Shown here: piece after piece, positions 35,069-46,858 of the stretch
How the letters are laid out: the number at the start of each line of letters is the position of its first letter
Numbering within the stretch: the first letter of the stretch is position 1
Source: Trichaptum fuscoviolaceum
Taxonomy: Eukaryota > Basidiomycota > Agaricomycetes > Hymenochaetales > Trichaptaceae
DNA: 64,000 nt
Direction of reading: 5' to 3'
Assembly (NCBI GenBank): GCA_910574455.1
Contig: CAJSYZ010000005.1
Span: 1,798,001 to 1,862,000, forward strand
Made by a program: the position numbers and the translations under genes
The notes under the pieces: model-generated
Databases searched by the model: none
Seen by the model: only the letters and a program-made list of their open reading frames with translations
What the model was told of the DNA's origin: nothing

Positions 35069-38000
35069 TCAAGCCGCGGTAGATGTATCTGCAGCAGCTT
35101 GAGTGTTCGATGCAAGTATACGATACATATTCTGCAAAGAAGCGGATTAAATATTGAAGTTTAGACACGAAAAAAAAACTTACCTGCGGTTCTTTAACCT
35201 CTGGTGTCTCATTGGCGTTCCACGTCAGTCCAAGACCTTCATGGATGGCCCACGCATCATAGCATGCAATCCTGTACGAGATTTCCTTGCTGGCCGCAAA
35301 AGATGCTCTGCCGGGATTCCCGTCCAGGGCTGCCGTTTCTGACAACGAATTCCAAGCCCTGGCGAAGGCACAGAACCCTCGCACAAGTCTCTTAAGTTCC
35401 TCTTCCAACAGGTCAACCTCCTCTCTCCATCGATCGCGTGCAGCCCATTGTCGATACCATTGCACACGATCGTCTACAGGGGTTATTAGAAAGGCTTGTA
35501 ATCTATACGACTAATAAAACCTTCTCACCTTCTTTCTCCCATTGAAGAATCGAGGAATTCGAAGAAGTCCCCCCGCTTCCAGACACGGTCCAAATCCACC
35601 CAATTTCCTTCGCACAAAATTCTGCAGGCTCCAAATTATCTGGTCGGTACATATCTTCCTCGGTGAGTTGTCGAAACGTGTCAGCCGAAGACTGCAGACC
35701 CAGACATAGCAAGGCACTATAGACTGTGTCGTACTCGCTCTTCCAGAACAGCTTCATTTTCCGCGCCTCCGAGTAAGCCTTCCCAGTACGAGTCTTCGTA
35801 GATCGAATGCCACCATGCTTCTTCGCCTTATGGTTATGCTGCGCCATAAGCCTAAGGGCCGTGCGCAAGTTCCCTATGACATCGAAGGCCTCGCCCTGTC
35901 TGAGCTTCAGTTCTGTCGCGGCGTGATGTTCAAGCGCGTACTTGAGGCGGTCCTCTGTCTTGAAGTCCGAAGGCAGGCGTAATCGGATGTCTTCGACAGC
36001 ATCTGCTACTTCCTCTTCGTCGAGATAAGATTGAAGACCAGGACAGATATCATATAAGTGCGCTCGCCATTTCAAGATGTCGTGGCGTAATGAAGAGGCT
36101 GATACCGGAATGTCGTCAGACAAAAAGGTCACATTTCCTTTCATAATGCGTCTACGCAATCAAGATTGAGTATGAAGCACAAATGAGAATACAAGAAACT
36201 TACTGTCTTTGTTGTAGCTTTATGCCTGCCGCAATTATAAGTGGCATACGACTGGCCTCTTCATCAAAACCATCCGGACTTTGATCTACCAAAGAGATCG
36301 TCATTGCGTTTAACTGGTCTTCGAGAGAGAGGGCTTCATGTTTATTAGTTAATGGCCATATAATAGTCAGTAGTACGCGTACCTGCGTTCTGCGATTTGA
36401 AGGGGCTGTCTACTTCACCAGACGCAGTCCGATTCCATTCGGTACCCCGTTTCACCCATTCATCGACCACCTTATCCGTGTAACGAGTCCTAAGTGTTGC
36501 ATCCGTTGCATCGAACTTCAATCCAAGGTTTTCTGCTCGCTTTCGAGTGCGAGGGTACTTCTTCTCTACCATCATAGCTTTGTGTAGAACAGTTAGTAAA
36601 GTGTACTTGAAATAGTAACCGATAACATACCGTGTTGTAGAAGCTTCGTCTTATTCCAGTCATTAATGACATCGTCCAACGTGTCGCATCGATGCCCCGG
36701 ATTCATTTGCTTTGTGCTCCCCGCAACTTGATTGGCCTCCGCCCAAAATCTCTCCGCCTCTTCGCCATCCGTTCTTCCGACCCCGCGAGTGTAATATAAA
36801 CTGTGGCAATACTGGCACGTGTCGACATGGGTCTGTCCATGCATTTTGCCAATGACGTCCATCAAGGAAAGTAGAGGTCGCTCCGGGAATTGGATAGCCC
36901 ACCTCTGACGGAGATTCACGATGTACATGCACATAATGTCATATGCAAGACATCTTTCCTCAATGTCATCCGTATTTTGAAGAGCGCCGCATAAGCTATA
37001 GTCACCGCACACAAATCTTCGAAGCAATTAGTCTACAATGAACGTGACGGGTATTGGACCACTCACTTTTCCCCTCGAACGAGGTTCGTTGCGCTATCAG
37101 GACGCACGAGTCCGTGTCGACAAAATACCATCATGACCCCCGTCACTACCTGGCCCTTATATTTCAGAGAATTCCAATTCTCGATGGCAGCAAACTTTCG
37201 ACATTTCCCTTTCTGTGTACGAAAAGACATCAGTATATGTAGAGTTAGAATTAGTGGACGACGCACTTCAATTTTAATATTGTAATGCTTCTTCATATGT
37301 TCTTCCATGGGTTGACGCGCTCTAAAATACCCTCGACCGTTCCACAGTGAAGGGTCGTTCAAGTTGTTCTTTTTCTCCAAATTGATTAGCTTGAAGTTTC
37401 CGTCCATTGCGAGGAAAATTGTTCTCAGATGTCTGTCGCATAAGTTAGTACATAGTATATATCAGAATCTAATTACTTACTTTTGAGAATCCGGACCTCG
37501 CAGCCTCGCATAAAGGCGATCTGACACATTGGATATTGGCCATTTCGACGACTGCGCGTCAGCCATGTTCACGTTAGGCACTGGACATGCTAAACAAACG
37601 TCTGCGAACGATCCGCGGGGTCGGCAAGTCATCAGATCGTCCAGGCCCATAAACTGCCCGCTTTCCCTTTCCGCCGCCAGGAATCGCCATAGGCGCATAA
37701 GCCGAATGAAATGCTGCGAAAGGTGCTACATGCAGTGAAGTCAGAATCAACTTGCGCACAAATACAAATACAAATGAAATTCTCACCGAATACTTGATTC
37801 TCGTGTCCTCCGATGTCATGCGCAATACCGCCTTCATGAAGTCGTGAGCGGACTTGCGCGATGCGTTCGTATGGACATGAAAATCCTTCAAGCACCGGAA
37901 AGTGACCACGGTCTCGGGATTCACAGTCGTGTACGGGAACAACCGACCTCGGATGAGCTGCAGGACATGAGAGTTGACTCCCATATTGTCCGAGCATTCG

Positions 38001-38789
38001 CAAAACATGACCACAATTTCATGCACCCCATTCGTATCTATCGCAGTCAACTTCTTGCCCGCAGCATTGCCCGCAGCGACCGGACAAGGAAGACCGCCAT
38101 GCCCGAGGAAAATACGCTTCCCTATGGTACTCAGGTCCACCTTGCGGAAGCATTGACCTGTCCACACCTCGCCCCAGTGAAGCGGCTCATAAGGATGAGT
38201 CTCCAATAGGCAGGGCGCGCATACAGGCGGGTGCTGAGGACAGTCATGGCATCGGAATAGCCGACGCCCGCCTCTATTGCACGAACACGCGATACCAATG
38301 TCAGGAGGACGTTCATAATGCAGGATAGCATCTTGAATGTCCCGCTGCATGGCCAGAAACTGCAGCAGATGATATTGTGCTGTCTAAGAATTGTCAGTTT
38401 TGTAGATTGCAGTACGTTCGCAGAGTGGCTTACCTGGTCACGTCGCTCCTCCTCTGCCTCAGCAGTGTCCACATTGTCCAACTCCTCATCTTCCTCCTCC
38501 TCCTCTTCACTATCGAGTCGTTGTCTCTTGGCTGCATCGGTTTGTAAGAACTCGTGGGTCGTCGTCGTCGTCGTCGTGTCCGCGTTCGCGTCGATTACTG
38601 TGGATGTATTTTGTTGTCGCAGTAGAGTTGGGACGATATGTTGCTGTTGCGACACGAAAAATGGGCTGCCTGGAGTTTTGGCGTCCTGAAGGATTCGCAG
38701 ACGCGTTCTGGAAGGCCTGTCGTTGCTGCCGTTGCTCGCAGAGTCTCGAAACCGGTCTCTGAGGCTCGACCTCTTTTTTTTGTCGTCCA
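35069..38789 (-). CDS. KDZ transposase with CxC2-like cysteine cluster, intact
   Basis: DNA-cutting and strand-transfer enzyme of the transposon. Eleven exons join in frame by canonical introns with no stops, giving roughly 1,000 residues. Start MDDKKKRSSLRDRFRDSA (38789); an in-frame ATG at 38880 would add 30 residues. The N-terminus is disordered and acidic (RLDSEEEEEEDEELDN). Then the CxC2-type cluster: CSCNRGGRRLFRCHDCPQHP, PVCAPCLLETHPYEPLHW and FLGHGGLPCP. The catalytic domain shows FLAMDGNFKL (first Asp), VMMVFCRHGLVRP, CLAYDIMCMYIVNLRQRW (second Asp), GKMHGQTHVDTCQ and GVGRTDGEEAERFWAEANQV (third acidic residue), then NPGHRCDTLDDVINDWNKTK. The C-terminal helical region ends NMYRILASNTQAAADTSTAA. 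An intact reading frame implies a recently active element. Confidence 0.9.
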
Positions 38790-39546
38790 TCACTGTTTCC
38801 CAATACCAAACTGCTCTTCTTGTCGTCTCGGTCACTGAGATTTCCGACTCTTTTTCCTTTCGTTTCAGAACAAATTGCACAGAATACTCTACGAAATTTC
38901 AAGTCTGCCAAAGAACGGAACAAGTTTATTAGACTGGCAATTATTGTACATTAATTTCTATCTAATTCTAAGTCACTTCAAACCCAGACAAAAGGAACAA
39001 CGCCGTCAAGGCGATCAAGCCATAGGAGTCGGGGAGGGGAGGGGAGTCGTAGGGCTCGTAGAGGAACGAGAGCAAGAAGGAAATTCGGCCCTTTGGCTTC
39101 CGCCAGTCTTGAAGTGTTACTTTTTTGGGGGTATTTCGGGTAGGCTTTTTGGCGTCGAGGCTCGGTAACTCGGTAAGGACGTTGTGCTACCGATCTACCG
39201 AGGGCGTATTCCGCCCTCGACGCCAATAAGCCTACCCGAAATACCCCCAAAAAAGTAACACTTCAAGACCCTTTGCAGCGTATTGTGGGAAATTTTCTTT
39301 CTACCCGTCCCATTATCTTCCCTTTGCGTACGACGTCGTCTCGGTCGTCCCCACTTTCATTATTTAGATAGTACTCTGTCCCCACTTTCATTAATTAGAT
39401 AGCAAATTGATCTTGGACTTAATTGTAAATTATAACTAATTATTTGAAAGAAAAAAAAGCGAGTGACGTTCGCATTCTTTTAACGATTAAAAGTTATTAA
39501 AGTGAGACGAAATGAGAAGAGAGTAATGATGAAGAAGTAACTAATA
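38790..39546. promoter_or_regulatory. Divergent control region between the transposase and the Spt5-like gene
   Basis: The 757 bp between two divergent genes must hold both promoters. It contains the 164 bp palindrome (39106-39269) and, at 39346-39402, two tandem copies of CCCCACTTTCATTA.TTAGATAG. The right part is AT-rich. Confidence 0.55.
39106..39269. repeat. 164 bp near-perfect palindrome
   Basis: Two 55-base arms, 39106-39160 and 39215-39269, are inverse copies with a single mismatch (GCTTTTTGG against GCTTATTGG); arm ends read GTCTTGAAGTG and CACTTCAAGAC. The central 54 bases contain repeated CTCGGTA / TACCGAG strings. It may be a small inserted foldback element or a regulatory hairpin between divergent genes. 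Confidence 0.9.
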
Positions 39547-42320
39547 ATGGTCATGAAACAGATGAGGTCGCGCGATGTAAGGGACGCGGCTCGTGTCTTC
39601 ATTGACGACGCAGCCATCGAAGATGGGAGGGACGACGAGGAAGACGAAGAGGATGGTGAAGATGGTGAGTAAAGGCAACAGAAATGTTAGAACATACACT
39701 CATTGTATGCGCATAGATTTCCTAGTGGACGAGCCGGAGCAGCGTACCTCTGCCTCCTCTTTCGACATAGCGCAGTTCCTGCGCGACCAGGCCGCCGATC
39801 TGGAGCAGGACGAGGCTGCGGACGCTATCGCACGCCGTTTCCGGGAGCGGGCTCGAGGTGATTCCTTGGCGTCTGTCCAAGCGAACGAGAGGGCTGGACG
39901 CCAAGTGCCCGGTGTTCAGTCCGTCTCCTACGAATTTCTGGGCAATACGAGGGTCGTCGACGAGCGCATGAGGGAAGAATACGATGGGTTAAAGCCCATG
40001 TGGATATTACCGACCTTCGTAAGTGAGTCTACTTTATCGGAGTGAAATAAACTAATACATTGACAGTATCATCAAGAGAAGGCGTATGTAGAGAGGGTCA
40101 ACACCTGCCTTCCATCTGGCGCGCGTGCCTTCTCTATTCCCGGTCTGAGCGGACGCATATATGCGTACGCGCACATACACGCATCGACGTCGAGAAGGCA
40201 TGCGCTAGTGCTGGCATCGTAGGGATTATGACCGGCAAAATGAAGTTGGTACCGGAAGAAGATAGGCGAGCGGTCTGGGACCTAATGCGTCGTAGACAGG
40301 CCATTCCTGTCGTGGAGCGCGACTCCTTCGTGCGCATGCGATCAGGCCAGTATAAGGGTGACATCGCATACGTGCCCTTGGCTGCCAACTCTACACTCCC
40401 TCCGATGACACATGAGGATCTCCGCCCGTTGGCGGACCACGACATCGTGAAGGACGACTTACTCGTGTTGTGGCTGGTGCCTCGTCTGGACTTGGACTTC
40501 ACTACGAAGCCGAAGCCCTTGCTCTCCGATTACCAAGTTCGTGCAGCTAAGCGGCGGCGCATTGAAGGGAAAGGGAAGGCGGATGTAGTGAAACGGCCAG
40601 AGGCCACGCCATTCGACCCTAAAAACGTACAGGATTGTCTTCGCCGTCAGCAGTTAGTCGACGATCCGGAATACGCGCTGGTGGAGGAAAGCGAGGGGAA
40701 GTGGACGTTTTTGGGCAGAACGTTTGAACACGGGTTCGAGAGACTGCACGTATTCGGCATACATGCAGTGAAGCCTATTCTTCGACCTTCGCCGGAGGAG
40801 GTGGCTCCATATATCGGCGTCAGCCAAACCGCGATCCGTGTCACGAATGGCGCATATACTCGAGTAGGAGATCGTGTCCGTACCAAAAAAAATAGTACCG
40901 GCACAATCATATCGTCGTCTACGTCGACGTTCACCGTTCGGCTCGATTGGGATACCGATGGCAAGGCTCTTGAGGAGGTGGAGGCCGGTGACTTCGAACG
41001 GTTGTTCGAGATGGGTGAGTGGGTGACAATCAGGCTGGGTCCGGAGGCTGGGCGATCAGGGGCAGTTGGGGCTATCGACGGGCCGTATTGACGGTGGCTA
41101 ACCGTGATGTCAGGCAAATGGTACGTATTGTATATCCAATGCAATAGATTACAGTTCTAATATTCAATGTAGATCTATGACATCCATCACGGACTCGTCG
41201 AGAGATCGGCAGCACCCATTCAGTACCCGTCGAGTCGTCGACTCCGCACCGAGGCCGAGTTAACGGCAGAAAGTCGAAAGTACGCGCGCACGTGGGGACT
41301 GGCGGATGACGACGAATTGATGAGATCCTTCGTCGACAAAGACGTGTATGTTCTGGAGGGCTCGGGAAAGGGTCGCATTGGACGTGCGATTGGCGTTGGG
41401 TCGAAGTCGGCGACTGTGGTATTCGACGGGAGTCAGGTGAAGCATAAGGTGCAGTTAAGGGATGCCGTGAATCTGTGAGTTTCAATAGAGCGTCTCATAT
41501 ATGCGCTATGATTTGTGCTGACGACGTTTGTGTAGGGAGTCCATGCTGTACCTCGACGCCTCCGAGCCCAGTCCGGCCTGTCTGCAAGCGACTGAGGTTG
41601 CCAGTGTCTTCCTGGCGAATCGCGATACGGAGACGGAAGCACCGGTCACTTTGAAGGAGGCGTTTGAGAACGTTGTCGTCCCTGCACCACCTAGACAAGA
41701 AGTCCCAGGTGAGTTCCTGCTATGTAAGACGTACGAAATGAAGTACTAACAAAAGATTATTAGACCCAGATACGTCGGCGGTATGGCTTTGGGCGCACAC
41801 CTTGCTGCCCATTCTACGGCAATACAAGGTCTTTGCCACTGTCGTATCCCCCAAGAACGGTGCAGTTGCGGGTCAAGCATGTTGGACGCTTCCCGAGCTA
41901 GCGCCGCATATGAGGACAACCGCCGAAGGACCGGACCACGTCGCGTTTAGCGCGCCTATGAAGTTCAATTGCAAGAACGGCAGGAAGGATGCGGACTTCG
42001 ACGCCAGTCCGACTTCGATTGACGTCCATCGACCGGGCATCAAAAGCATGGCGTATGTAGTGCGTGGTGAGCACAGGAAGCAGCTAGTCAAGATCACGGA
42101 GATCGTCCGCAATAAGGGCGTCATCACTGGATTCAAGGCAAAGCGGGATCCTTTCGTAGGGAGAGCACCGACAATCTTCGTCAAGGTTAACGAAGTGACG
42201 AAGGTCGAGGAGGTACCCGAGGAGCAGCACGCGGAGAGATCTATCGCGAGACTCCCCGAGAACGAGCTCAACCCTGATCCCAAGCTCCTGAGGTTCATCG
42301 ACTATTACCCGAACTACTGA
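39547..42320 (+). CDS. Spt5-like NGN/KOW-domain protein carried by the transposon (two apparent frameshifts)
   Basis: Resembles the transcription elongation factor Spt5 family (NusG N-terminal-like domain followed by KOW motifs). First exon MVMKQMRSRDVRDAARVFID, acidic, splicing to DFLVDEPEQ. The NGN-like region contains MWILPTF, AFSIPGLSGRIYAYAH and IDVEKACASAGIVGIM. KOW-like segments: SFVRMRSGQYKGDIAYVPL, VGDRVRTKKNSTGTIISS, FEMGEWVTIRLGPEAGRSG and VDKDVYVLEGSGKGRIGRAI. The C-terminus ends PKLLRFIDYYPNY. Two one-base frame changes are needed: near 40165-40190 inside the NGN region, and at a GGG run near 41085 (AVLTVANRDVRQM follows in the shifted frame). They are either assembly errors in short repeats or early decay. 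Genome Spt5 would be longer and acidic with SPT4-binding NGN; this is a divergent paralog. Confidence 0.65.
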
Positions 42321-42734
42321 CTTCATGCCGGATTTCGATCGACGCAGCTCGACGTCCGTTCCTATTCGTTTTGGATGCACGTTTCGACACTTCAAACAAG
42401 GACGAGGACCTTGATCCACTCGAATTCCTCGGCGTCTGAAGCCGCACACGCGGTTCGGTCTATATGCGCCGCCGTAGTCACTCGTTTACCCGTGACGTCT
42501 CAGTCCCACCCTCGTTACACTTTGCCCTCTTCCTTCCTTCATTCCATTCATTTCTACTATTCGAACATTGTGGATCACATAGTATCTTGGACTTCATGCA
42601 TGTAAATTATTGTAATATTTAGTAGAATTTCTTGTATGTGTTGTAGATACGCTCAATGCACTCTTGTTATCTGGAATTTCATTTGTGACCTGAAGACATT
42701 GAACTCATCAACTTAATGACAGAGCGCCAACTCT
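42321..42734. other. Spacer within the KDZ element
   Basis: 3' UTR of the Spt5-like gene and AT-rich sequence up to the nested inverted repeat. No gene seen. Confidence 0.4.
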
Positions 42735-42959
42735 ACTTACAAATTAGCAAACACCCAAGCCCCTGAAATCAGATTTTTGCCAGTAATGCTGGAGGATTTA
42801 ATCACATAATGATTCAATCATCAATCAAATCTGATTTAATCCAAAAATGAATTATATGTATCATTAGTTTAACAAGCAGTTAGAGACTGTGAGTTAACTC
42901 ACAGCAGAGCCCGCTACCCGGGGATGGGTATAAAGTCTTACAGAAAGAAAAAGAAAAAG

Positions 42960-44035
42960 AACTTAATATTTTTGACATTCATACAGAACTATATTACTAT
43001 CACTACATGCTTCTCTGTGGGTGAAAGTGCATTCAAGTGCGTCATAACACTGTGCAAGTCTCGCGGAACGTCCAAAGGACATGCGCCTGACGACACGCGA
43101 TGAAAATGCAGGCTGTGATGCCTCTGTTGAGCTTCTTTCCCCCCAGCAGCGTCTCTTCATCCGGACGCTTTGACCATTCGTTTTTCCATGTCGCTGATAG
43201 TCAGTCACCGCGCTTCCGGCCTCCGTATGATTGTCGCCTATGCGCCGGATGTGCCGGGATGGGCGGACTTGCCTTGCAGCAGCCTTCATCGCTTCGATCT
43301 GAGCAAGTTCAAGAGCTACAGTTCGGTCGGGAACCATGGGCGAGTTGGGAAAGCGTGCATACGGGTTGCCGGCAGGGTTCATAATGGTTTTGTCGACACA
43401 CTGCATGCACGTCGATAGTCTAAAAGCAGAAGCAGTACAAAGCGTGAGCACTCAATAGCAAACAAGAGCTTCGCAATGCTTCCTTGACATGGAAGACGTA
43501 CCTATCAATACTCTTCTCGTGACTCAGTGAGTGCCTTTGAGAAAGTCCATGCTCGACTGCCGGTAGAGGGGTTTCTTGAGAACGTTGTTCATTGACTGGA
43601 GGACTCCATCGTTCTGCAGTTGGTCAGAGATGCGAAGGCGGTCGTCTTGACTGCGACTCCGTGCGAGATTGAGGAGCTTGGCGCGCGTCGAGCGAACGGA
43701 GTGTGGCCATTCAAGAGGGTCCTTTGCGTGCATGAAGCTGAGGAAGACCCTATTGTGCACATTTGGAGGGGGTATGGCCTCGTTGAAGGGGGAGAGGAGA
43801 AGGGAGGGTAGGGCGTCAGGTGTCTATCGTTTGATAGTAGCGTAAGCTCATCACGTCCAAGCCCAGAGCCTGCGTGACGGGACACGTCTCACAGGCAGAA
43901 AGACGAAGGCTCACCTTGTTCGACAATGCCAGCTGGTCTGACGTCCATTCCCATTCCATCTTGTCGTCCGCAGCGTCATAGTGAGAGCTGTTCGAGCTGT
44001 CCGTACTTTTACGCGGTGCATCCGAGTCAGGCTCA
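42960..44035 (-). pseudogene. Unrecognised gene fragment, minus strand, inside the nested element
   Basis: Several exon-like pieces with good coding character and plausible splice sites: EPDSDAPRKSTDSSNSSHYD then MEWEWTSDQLALSNK (near 44030-43915), TPDALPSLLLSPFNEAIPPP then NRVFLSFMHAKDPLEWPHSV and RSTRAKLLNLARSRSQDDRL (43825-43625), MNNVLKKPLYRQSSMDFLKG (to about 43524), and CMQCVDKTIMNPAGNPYARF then VALELAQIEAMKAAARQ (43410-43270). I do not recognise the family. The pieces may be exons of one captured host gene; the end is unclear, so I treat it as a fragment. Confidence 0.4.
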
Positions 44036-44269
44036 AAGAAAAAGGTTCATGCGAATGGTGGGGGAGAACGAGCGGCAGAGATGAAAGGGAGGGTATCTGT
44101 GGTCGACTCGGAAGTGGCACCGGCACGTGACCACAGTGCCACTGTCGTGGTCGCGCGGGCTACCGCGTCCAAGTCGCTCTCCCTTTCACTCTACGATTCG
44201 CGCCTGTCTGCTGCGCTTGTCTATAGAATGAAAAAACATCGACAACGAAGAATGGCAGTCTCTTTCTCC

Positions 44270-45024
44270 TTACCTTGCTCTTGTTGCCTCATTTCCGGAA
44301 CCTGCGACGTTCACCGCTGTCGACACGATTCACTGTATCGAGGGTGGTGAGGACAAGGACGTTGCTGAGGATGAAGAAGAGGGCGAGGACCTTTGCAACT
44401 GTACGTTCTCTCTTTAATATTGTACTATTATCCTTCTCAAGACCGCTACCCTTCGTTACAAGCGTGGCCGCCGCTCTGGTCTTTGCGATTAGAACGGTAC
44501 CGGCAAGTCCACCTTATGCGTGCGATTACCATCGACCGGCTTGAGTACCTCCCATCCTCCGTTGAAGCCCGTACGTTCTACGTCGATCACTTCAACATTG
44601 GCAGTGACGCCTGTACCTTGGTGGGCCAGTACATCCTTTCCGACAAGCGGCTCTCGCATCCATCGGTTTTAGCGATGAGACGCTATTGAAAGCCCTTCTG
44701 GTGTATGGAAGATGAAACTCGCGCTTGCACGCGCTATGCTCTTGATGCGTGCAATCCTCCTTCTCTATCAGCTTACTAACTTTGTGGATGACGTCAATGT
44801 TGCCAGGCTCGAGAACTACCTTACTAGCCTCAGACCTGCACCTCAATCATTGTCTCTCTTTATATTCAACACTAGCACTGCCGTTCTCCACCTCAACTGC
44901 TTCAAGCTCCTTTGGTACAAGGACATCCTTGTGGTGCTTGTCAACACTGTTCCTGAGGCCAAGTCCTTTTACACTCTTAATGTAGCTGAGGACTATAATT
45001 GCTTGATTTTGATAGACTTGTGAT
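44270..45024 (+). pseudogene. Decayed fragment of EF3-type ABC ATPase (elongation factor 3)
   Basis: Readable pieces in order: EDKDVAEDEEEGEDLCNCTF (with a stop soon after), LRYKRGRRSGLCD, a frame change, NGTGKSTL (Walker A), MRAITIDRLEYLPSSVEART then FYVDHFNIGSDACTLV, and MKLALARAMLLMRAILLLYQ, VDDVNVARLENYLTSL, FKLLWYKDILVVLVNTVPEA. They match the nucleotide-binding domains of fungal elongation factor 3. The Walker B position reads LLLYQLTNFVDD instead of the usual LLLDEPTNHLD, so the ATPase is dead even apart from the stops. A working EF3 gene must exist elsewhere in the genome. Confidence 0.8.
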
Positions 45025-45218
45025 ATTGTAGATTAATCATAACATATAATTCAGTCAACTGTATATTGATTTTATATCCCTACTTCATAACAATATACTA
45101 ATTTTAAGTATTGAATAAATCTGAATAGATCATTGATTAAATCATTTTATGATTAAATCACCCTGCATTACTGGCAAAAATCTGATTCCCAGGGCTTGGG
45201 TGCCTGAAATTAGTAAGT

Positions 45219-45513
45219 CAATCTACCTTTTGTGTGGATCGACTCAAAGACTGATGCATACCTTTCACAAACTAGGTGTATTCCGCCTGTTACATTTGCG
45301 GCAAAGTAAGAAATGCAAACTCTCTCAGTGATGTCCGAGTTGTTGTAAGACATAGGCAGATGCTCGTAAAGTGGATGGATTCATGTGTGAGTTCACGAGT
45401 CGACATAAGGTACAAGAAAGAGATGTATGAGAGTATATGCACTGGAAAGGAGAGTGATCTCGACTATGCGATCTTTTGCAATTCATATTGACGAACTATT
45501 CCATTCAGCAAAC
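45219..45513. other. Spacer between nested element and minisatellite
   Basis: No convincing gene; short open frames only. Confidence 0.35.
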
Positions 45514-45921
45514 CCTTCCTGCGGCTGAGGCCACCCGGATGCAGTCTAAGGACAGTGTCCATCCCCTTCCTGCGGCTGAGGCCACCCGGACGCAGTCTAA
45601 GGACAGTGTCCATCCCCTTCCTGCGGCTGAGGCCACCCGGACGCAGTCTAAGGACAGTGTCCATCCCCTTCCTGCGGCTGAGGCCACCCGGATGCAGTCT
45701 AAGGACAGTGTCCATCCCCTTCCTGCGGCTGAGGCCACCCGGACGCAGTCTAAGGACAGTGTCCATCCCCTTCCTGCGGCTGAGGCCACCCGGACGCAGT
45801 CTGAGGACAGCGTCCATCCCCTTCCTGCGGCTGAGGCCACCCGGACGCAGTCTGAGGACAGCGTCCATCCCCTTCCTGCGGCTGAGGCCACCCGGACGCA
45901 GTCTGAGGACACGTCTGATCC
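45514..45921 (+). repeat. Minisatellite, 8 units of 51 bp, open in several frames
   Basis: Eight head-to-tail units of 51 bp. Since 51 is a multiple of three and no unit contains a stop in these frames, at least two plus and two minus frames stay open through the array. The plus frame encodes a 17-residue unit LPAAEATRTQSKDSVHP with M/T, K/E variation. Variation is graded: units 1-5 have TCTAAGGACAGTG, units 6-8 have TCTGAGGACAGCG or similar. No protein family is recognised; coding is unproven. Confidence 0.9.
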
Positions 45922-46182
45922 CCTCCTTGACCCTCTGGTTTCGACTTTGCGTAACAGTGCAGTGTAATGCGGTGGAGGTCTGAACGCCGAGGCTGTTTAG
46001 GACAACGTAAGTTACGAAATTAGAGGCCGTTCAATACATTCACTGACATTTGAATAGGTGACTGTCTTGGTAAACAAGGGTCCACCATAAGCGAGATACG
46101 ACGCGGGACTCATAAATGTGTATAGGGCGCGACCTTTCTCCGTAAGCCTTTAGTCTCTACACTTCCTCACCTCACCATTAAC
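45922..46182. promoter_or_regulatory. Promoter region of small acidic protein A
   Basis: Contains a short leader ending CTCACCTCACCATTAAC just before the ATG at 46183. No gene seen. Confidence 0.4.
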
Positions 46183-46858
46183 ATGGAATCCATTACAGTA
46201 ACGCGCAGTGTCTTGCAAGTTATGCCTGCCATTCGGATCCTACCCGGCGCGAATGATTACATTGCATACGCGTGTTTCGACGCGCTCATGGACGAGATCA
46301 CGTTTTATCGATTTCGAAGGGCGTTCTACACGCAATCGGCCCATTGTCCGTGCAACGGACGCCATATCGTTATCATGTCGAGCGGAGAAGTCACTTTCCG
46401 TCAAATGGGATTACTTTACATGATAGTAAGTACATTATAGGAGTATATTGTATGCGACATTAACGCGTGATATACAGTGCATGGTCGACTCGCCATTGAC
46501 ATCAAACGAAACACTCTTTTCTCGCCAGCTTGCGCAGGTCAGACGCCAGCGTCTTGTGGCCGGTCTTGTTCGATTGTACCAATTGAACCCCACAGCGATA
46601 CCCGGGGAATTACCGAACGCAGAAATGTTAGGGCGTCTCAACCATTTGCTTGCGTCGTTGGGGGGTCCTCCTGAACCTCGACGGTACGCGCCCGAGTTGA
46701 TGCCGCCGAATCCCCCTAACATTCTTATGGCGGAGAATACCGGAAGGGTCGGAGCTGAGACAAGTGCTTACGACGGCGACGTGAGCGACAATGAAAGTTG
46801 GACCTCACTTGACTATAATGAAGCCGAATCAGAATTCGATGATGATATGGCGCAGTAG
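46183..46858 (+). CDS. KDZ-cargo acidic protein A (unrecognised family)
   Basis: Two exons (46183-46425, 46478-46858) join in frame to 207 residues. It is a paralog of the next gene. Shared pattern: MESITVTRSVLQVMPAIRIL; CPCNGRHIVIMSSGEVTF then RQMGLLYMI, the intron after that point, C and later PNAEMLGRLNHLLASL. The N-terminal half may form a small domain with a C.C..G.H motif (a possible metal site); the tail is acidic (DNESWTSLDYNEAESEFDDD). The intron sits at the same position as in its paralog, which supports both gene models. Function unknown; its place next to the transposase points to an element-borne accessory factor. Confidence 0.65.

Larger units (their letters stand above)
42735..45218. 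mobile_element. Nested 2.5 kb inverted-repeat element inside the KDZ transposon
   Basis: Roughly 100 bases at 42735-42840 recur in inverse at about 45115-45218. Shared strings include ATCAGATTTTTGCCAGTAAT and CACCCAAGCCC. Outer ends both begin ACTTAC. The interior carries a decayed EF3 fragment (plus) and an unrecognised gene piece (minus). No transposase inside, so it would be a non-autonomous, fragment-carrying element. Confidence 0.6.

Noticed and set aside
45514..45921. Repeat array considered as a CRISPR array.
   Set aside because: Units are contiguous 51 bp copies without unique spacers, and the genome is fungal; it is a minisatellite.
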